DNA of 64,000 nt. Source: Idiomarina sp. Its GTDB lineage: Bacteria > Pseudomonadota > Gammaproteobacteria > Enterobacterales > Alteromonadaceae. The DNA lies in NCBI GenBank assembly GCA_020831965.1, contig JAFIFP010000009.1, positions 542,829-606,828 of the forward strand. The letters are read 5' to 3'. Below are positions 60,883-64,000 of this stretch, one piece after another. Made by a program: the position numbers and the translations under genes. How positions within the stretch are numbered: the stretch's first letter is position 1; each line of letters opens with the position of its first letter. The notes beneath the pieces were generated by a model, which searched no databases, was not told the DNA's origin, and saw only the letters and a program-made list of their open reading frames with translations.

Positions 60883-62454
60883 CTATTTTCCTGCAGAGAA
60901 GCGACGAACCAGTGAGTTAAGCTCGTCGATGGTTTCCTCAAGACGTTTCGCACTCTCGAGCGTGGCCGCAACATTTTCACTTGCCAAGCCGGCGCCATCT
61001 GCAATTTCCGTCACCTGCTCGTTAATATGCTCCGCCACATTGCTCTGTTCTTCAACGGCGGATGACATATTCTGCGTTCCTTCTGCAATAGCCTTTACGG
61101 CCTCGCGAATTTCCGCCAAGGCTTGCTCCGTCTCCTGCACCATAGTGACGCCTTCAGAGGCAACCGTTTGGCCTTCACGTGAAATGGCCACAGCAGCTTC
61201 AGCCCGTGTGCGGAATTCACTGATGATACTGTGAATCTTGTCGGTGCTGTCGCGAGTTTTCGACGCCAGCGCCCGCACCTCGTCAGCAACAACGCTGAAG
61301 CCCCGCCCATGCTCTCCTGCGCGCGCTGCTTCAATGGCGGCGTTCAAAGCAAGTAGATTCGTTTGATCAGCAATAGCAGTAATCAAATCAGCCGCTTGAC
61401 CAATAGTATTAGTCGACTCAGCGAGCTCGTTTACGGTTTCGGCAATGGAGGTCACCGTATCGCTCAGACGATTAATGGCTTCCATGGCTTTCTGCGCCGT
61501 AGCCGCGCTCGAATTTACATTCTTCGAGGCTTCATCTGCGCTACTTGCCGTGACCTCCACGTTGTCGGCCACCTCTTGGATCGAGGTCGTCATTTGGTTA
61601 ATTGCTGACGCCGCAGTTTGCGTTGCCCGCCCCTGACGTTCAATCAGATGGCTGCTTTCCTCGGCCTGTTCGCGCTGTTCCGTCACCCGGCTCCGCAAAC
61701 GTTCTGAAGAATCTTGAATACGCGTAAGGGCTGTACGGCTGCGCGCTGTCTCACTGCGAATCATGAGCTCAGTCAGCGCTTTATTGCCTACGGCGGTAGA
61801 ATAAGTGCGTGACACCAGCTCATTACGAAAGCTAGCAGGCATCAGCTGCATCAATGCATCCCACTGGCGTTCATTAGAAATGCCAGCCCAAATCACCATC
61901 AAAACTGCCATTAATGCAATGAGCCCTGCAGCCATCGGCCCCCAGATAATGCCGGCAAGAACCGCCCCAAGCGCACTCGGAGCAAGAATACCCAGATGAC
62001 TAGTCAGGAAAGCTTTCAATTCATAAGTGCGACTTAAGGGGCGGCGCCCCGCACGCATGCGCGCGTAGACATTTTCAGCAGCGGCTTTCTGATGTTTCTC
62101 GGGTACCACGCGAACCGACTCGAAACCAGTAATGGTCGAGCCATCAAAGACAGGAGTCACATAAGCACTGACCCAATAATAGTCACCATTTTTACGGCGA
62201 TTCTTCACCAAACCCATCCAAGGCTTGCCCGACTTTAAGGTATGCCACATGTCCTCATACACCGCTGGCGGCATATCCGGATGACGGACAAGGTTATGGG
62301 GCGCGCCCATGAGTTCTTCACTAGTAAAACCGCTGACTTCTTGAAAGGCTGGATTAAAGTAACGAATCACCCCGCGGGTGTCCGTTGCAGAAATCAGGCG
62401 TTGGTGGTCGGGAAAAATATACTCACGTTGAGTAACGGGCTGGTTGTTGCGCAT
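60883..62454 (-). CDS. Aer-like PAS methyl-accepting chemotaxis protein
   Basis: A 523-residue energy/oxygen-taxis type receptor. The N-terminal PAS domain (residues about 10-115) includes [24 protein letters not shown] and [18 protein letters not shown] in pieces, as in FAD-binding Aer; then two close membrane helices near residues 150-195, a HAMP-like linker, and the MCP signalling domain with the highly conserved hairpin tip [17 protein letters not shown] and [13 protein letters not shown]. There is no periplasmic sensor domain. AAGGGA precedes the ATG. No chemotaxis genes lie nearby. The 206 bases up to the next gene hold no recognised feature. Confidence 0.92.
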   Translation of the reverse strand: MRNNQPVTQREYIFPDHQRLISATDTRGVIRYFNPAFQEVSGFTSEELMGAPHNLVRHPDMPPAVYEDMWHTLKSGKPWMGLVKNRRKNGDYYWVSAYVTPVFDGSTITGFESVRVVPEKHQKAAAENVYARMRAGRRPLSRTYELKAFLTSHLGILAPSALGAVLAGIIWGPMAAGLIALMAVLMVIWAGISNERQWDALMQLMPASFRNELVSRTYSTAVGNKALTELMIRSETARSRTALTRIQDSSERLRSRVTEQREQAEESSHLIERQGRATQTAASAINQMTTSIQEVADNVEVTASSADEASKNVNSSAATAQKAMEAINRLSDTVTSIAETVNELAESTNTIGQAADLITAIADQTNLLALNAAIEAARAGEHGRGFSVVADEVRALASKTRDSTDKIHSIISEFRTRAEAAVAISREGQTVASEGVTMVQETEQALAEIREAVKAIAEGTQNMSSAVEEQSNVAEHINEQVTEIADGAGLASENVAATLESAKRLEETIDELNSLVRRFSAGK

Positions 62455-62660
62455 GGACTTCCCTTACACAAGTTATAATAACGTGTACCTAAAACTCTTT
62501 TTTATGTACTGCTTCGACCTGTATCGGCAGGTGTGCCTGATCAGTTTAGGTTATTTTAGCTAAGCCATTCATACTAGTCGCAGGTCTCGCGGACATTTTC
62601 AACAAGAAACTAAAAACATCCGAAAAACCAAACAGAAAGGAATCCGCAATAACACGCGTT

Positions 62661-63335
62661 TTATTTCGTTCGTGCTTGCTGCACGACCTCATAGAGCAGC
62701 CCAGATAAATGCGGCACTGCGTACGCCTTAAGTTGTAAAAAGCGTTCGTCAGTTTCCGACCTAGACCGAGTCACATGAATAGCCGTTGCGCCCTCCACCA
62801 CAGTGGATAGCAGATAGACACGGCGAATAAACTCATTGTAATAAGGGCTTGCTGGAGGAATATTCATTGCTTCAGCAAAGACTTCAGCCGCAATGTCGTA
62901 CAAACGATGCATCACCCGCGCAACTTCCTCATTATGCGTCGACAACGCCCAAAGCTGAGGAATTACACCTGCAGTTTTATCGGTCACCGCATCGTCGAGA
63001 AGCCACTCAACCATTTCGGCCATCTTCTGCTCATCAATATCACGATACTGTTCAACGAAACTGCGGAAAGCTGAAGCGTATTCATCGAGAAGAGATTCCA
63101 CCACAGCGATCAAAAGCTCATCGCGGGTAGGAAAATAATAAGTTAAATTGCCCTGCGAAATACCCGCAGCCTTGGCCACTTTAGGAGTCGAAAAATCACT
63201 AAATCCAACGGTTCGCAACACATTCTTTGATGCGTTTAAGATCCCCTCTCGAGTTAACCGGCCACCTCGAGTTAACCGATGTCCGCGCTGTATCCCAGCA
63301 TCGCTCACTTCGCCCACTACACTGTTTTCATTCAC
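62661..63335 (-). CDS. TetR/AcrR-family transcriptional regulator
   Basis: A 224-residue regulator with an N-terminal helix-turn-helix (ILNASKNVLRTVGFSDFSTPKVAKAAGISQGNLTYYF in pieces) and an all-helical ligand domain that could not be assigned to a ligand. It begins at GTG 63335 with GAGGT upstream. The first 40 residues include a doubled hexapeptide RLTRGG/RLTREG caused by an 18-base direct repeat (63248-63278). The AT-rich 63361-63390 region upstream probably holds its promoter. No neighbour indicates a regulon. Confidence 0.87.
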   Translation of the reverse strand: MNENSVVGEVSDAGIQRGHRLTRGGRLTREGILNASKNVLRTVGFSDFSTPKVAKAAGISQGNLTYYFPTRDELLIAVVESLLDEYASAFRSFVEQYRDIDEQKMAEMVEWLLDDAVTDKTAGVIPQLWALSTHNEEVARVMHRLYDIAAEVFAEAMNIPPASPYYNEFIRRVYLLSTVVEGATAIHVTRSRSETDERFLQLKAYAVPHLSGLLYEVVQQARTK

Positions 63336-63465
63336 GAGCTTTCTACCTCGAAAACCTATCGTTAGTATTATTATGATTATTATAATTACTTGGTAAGGGA
63401 TTGAGAGTAATCAAAGACATAAACAAATTCAATCAGGAATCTGTAAAAACTATACAAGGACGACG

Positions 63466-63560
63466 AATCACCCAAAATTCACCCCGAAATGCAGTAAACC
63501 ATGGGTGAACATATACAATAGATGAAACGCAAACCCTCCTCCACACCCCGAAAAATTGCG
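63466..63560. repeat. Degenerate flanking unit of the REP/BIME array
   Basis: The 95 bases before the first clear unit end in CACCCCGAAAAATTGCG, a decayed copy of the inter-hairpin linker, and contain CACCCAAAATTCACC, also found in the truncated unit at 63781. A 7-bp inverted repeat TTCACCC / GGGTGAA (63478-63484, 63503-63509) is present, but neither canonical hairpin is. Bases 63336-63465 ahead of it hold no gene, only AT-rich sequence upstream of the TetR gene. Confidence 0.5.
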
Positions 63561-64000
63561 GAAGGTGATGCAGAGCATCACGCACAGCCAAACCAAAATC
63601 CGACATCGCGCTGCGGCATGCCGTGCATGCCCTACACAAAAACCGAAACATCGCGGAAGGTGATGCACCGCATCACGCACAGCCAACTCAAAATCCGACA
63701 TCGCGCTGCGGCATGCAGTGCATGCCCTACCCACAACCCGCAACATCGAGGTAGGTGATGCACCGCATCACGCACAGCCACGCCCAAATTCACCGCCGAT
63801 CATGCATTTCCGATGCACCGCATCGCGCACAACCAACCCAAAATCCGACATCGCGCGGCGGCATGCCGTGCATGCCCTACCCAAAAACCGAAACATCGCG
63901 GAAGGTGATGCACCGCATCACGCACAGCCAACTCAAAATCCGACATCGCGCTGCGGCATGCAGTGCATGCCCTACCCACAACCCGCAACATCGAGGTAGG
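63561..64000. repeat. REP/BIME-like array of paired inverted hairpins, 95-bp period
   Basis: Units begin at 63561, 63656, 63751, 63806, 63901 and 63996. Hairpin A is GTGATGC-3 nt-GCATCAC (63565, 63660, 63755, variant at 63811, 63905); hairpin B is GGCATGC-3 nt-GCATGCC (63615, 63710, 63860, 63955). A is preceded by GTAG or GAAG on the plus strand; B is followed by CTAC, so read on the minus strand it is preceded by GTAG. Two inverted hairpins, each led by a G(T/A)AG tetranucleotide and joined by a 20-base linker, is the layout of BIMEs made of REP sequences, which RAYT transposases recognise. The array runs off the window. Predicted reading frames here are by-products of the repeats. Confidence 0.82.
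63751..63900. repeat. Truncated unit and the duplication junction within the array
   Basis: The unit at 63751 is only 55 bases long: it keeps hairpin A but has lost hairpin B, about 40 bases being missing. The next unit (63806-63900) lacks the tetranucleotide before its hairpin A. With an offset of 245 bases, 63561-63755 matches 63806-64000, and 63637-63755 is identical to 63882-64000, showing a recent block duplication of three units. Confidence 0.75.

Noticed and set aside
63522..63999. Reading frames on both strands within the repeat array, some with His/Cys-rich repeated peptides
   Set aside because: They arise because the 95-bp unit lacks stops in several frames; frames on both strands are equally open, there are no ribosome sites, and the DNA-level hairpins explain the sequence better.
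63561..64000. CRISPR array
   Set aside because: The period is 95 bp, the inter-hairpin sequences are conserved rather than unique spacers, and no cas genes are present.
63561..64000. Integron attC sites
   Set aside because: The hairpins lack RYYYAAC/GTTRRRY core sites, and no cassettes or integrase are visible.

Overview
The window is a continuous stretch of core chromosome from a gammaproteobacterium of the Alteromonadales type. Gene order and protein sequences fit the Idiomarinaceae (Idiomarina, Pseudidiomarina, Aliidiomarina) best; this placement is an inference from gene content, not from a 16S gene. No tRNA, rRNA, prophage, IS element or CRISPR array was seen. Coding density is very high and most operons use overlapping stop and start codons.

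Layout. 1-11.7 kb (minus strand): the division and cell wall (dcw) cluster, read from its promoter as mraZ-rsmH-ftsL-ftsI-murE-murF-mraY-murD-ftsW-murG-murC, with murC cut by the window edge; the mra promoter and a three-repeat MraZ operator are visible. 11.8-14.1 kb: a CHASE-GGDEF-EAL cyclic-di-GMP gene split by an in-frame TAA. 14.08-14.46 kb: RNase P RNA. 14.5-18.7 kb: rsmI, divergent from lpoA-yraN-diaA-dolP. 18.8-23.6 kb (minus): rplM-rpsI, petABC (cytochrome bc1), sspA-sspB. 23.8-28.1 kb: zapE, zapG, degQ, degS. 28.1-32.1 kb (minus): mlaFEDB-ibaG-murA, lacking mlaC, plus a TetR regulator upstream of mlaF. 32.9-39.7 kb (plus): kdsD-kdsC-lptC-lptA-lptB-rpoN-hpf-ptsN-rapZ-npr. 39.7-50 kb: pmbA, yjgA, tldD, nitrilase, yhdP, rng, maf. 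50-52.4 kb (minus): mreBCD. 52.6-60.9 kb: a coiled-coil/PEGA/SUMF1 protein, then MSHA-type minor pilin genes (mshC-like on minus; mshD, mshO, mshP, mshQ on plus). 60.9-63.3 kb: an Aer-like PAS chemoreceptor and a second TetR regulator. 63.46-64 kb: an array of paired hairpin repeats.

How it fits together. Most genes build or maintain the envelope: peptidoglycan precursors and septal synthesis (dcw, murA, lpoA), rod shape (mreBCD), LPS sugar supply and transport (kdsCD, lptABC), outer-membrane lipid asymmetry (mla, yhdP), periplasmic quality control (degQ, degS, dolP). PTS-Ntr (ptsN, npr) and rapZ accompany sigma-54.

The least ordinary parts are the terminal repeat array, which has the architecture of a BIME (two inverted REP hairpins, each led by a GTAG-type tetranucleotide, 95-bp period, with a 245-bp higher-order duplication); the nonsense-interrupted CHASE-GGDEF-EAL gene; the mla operon without mlaC; and the rearranged MSHA fragment beside mreB with its large SUMF1/PEGA protein.
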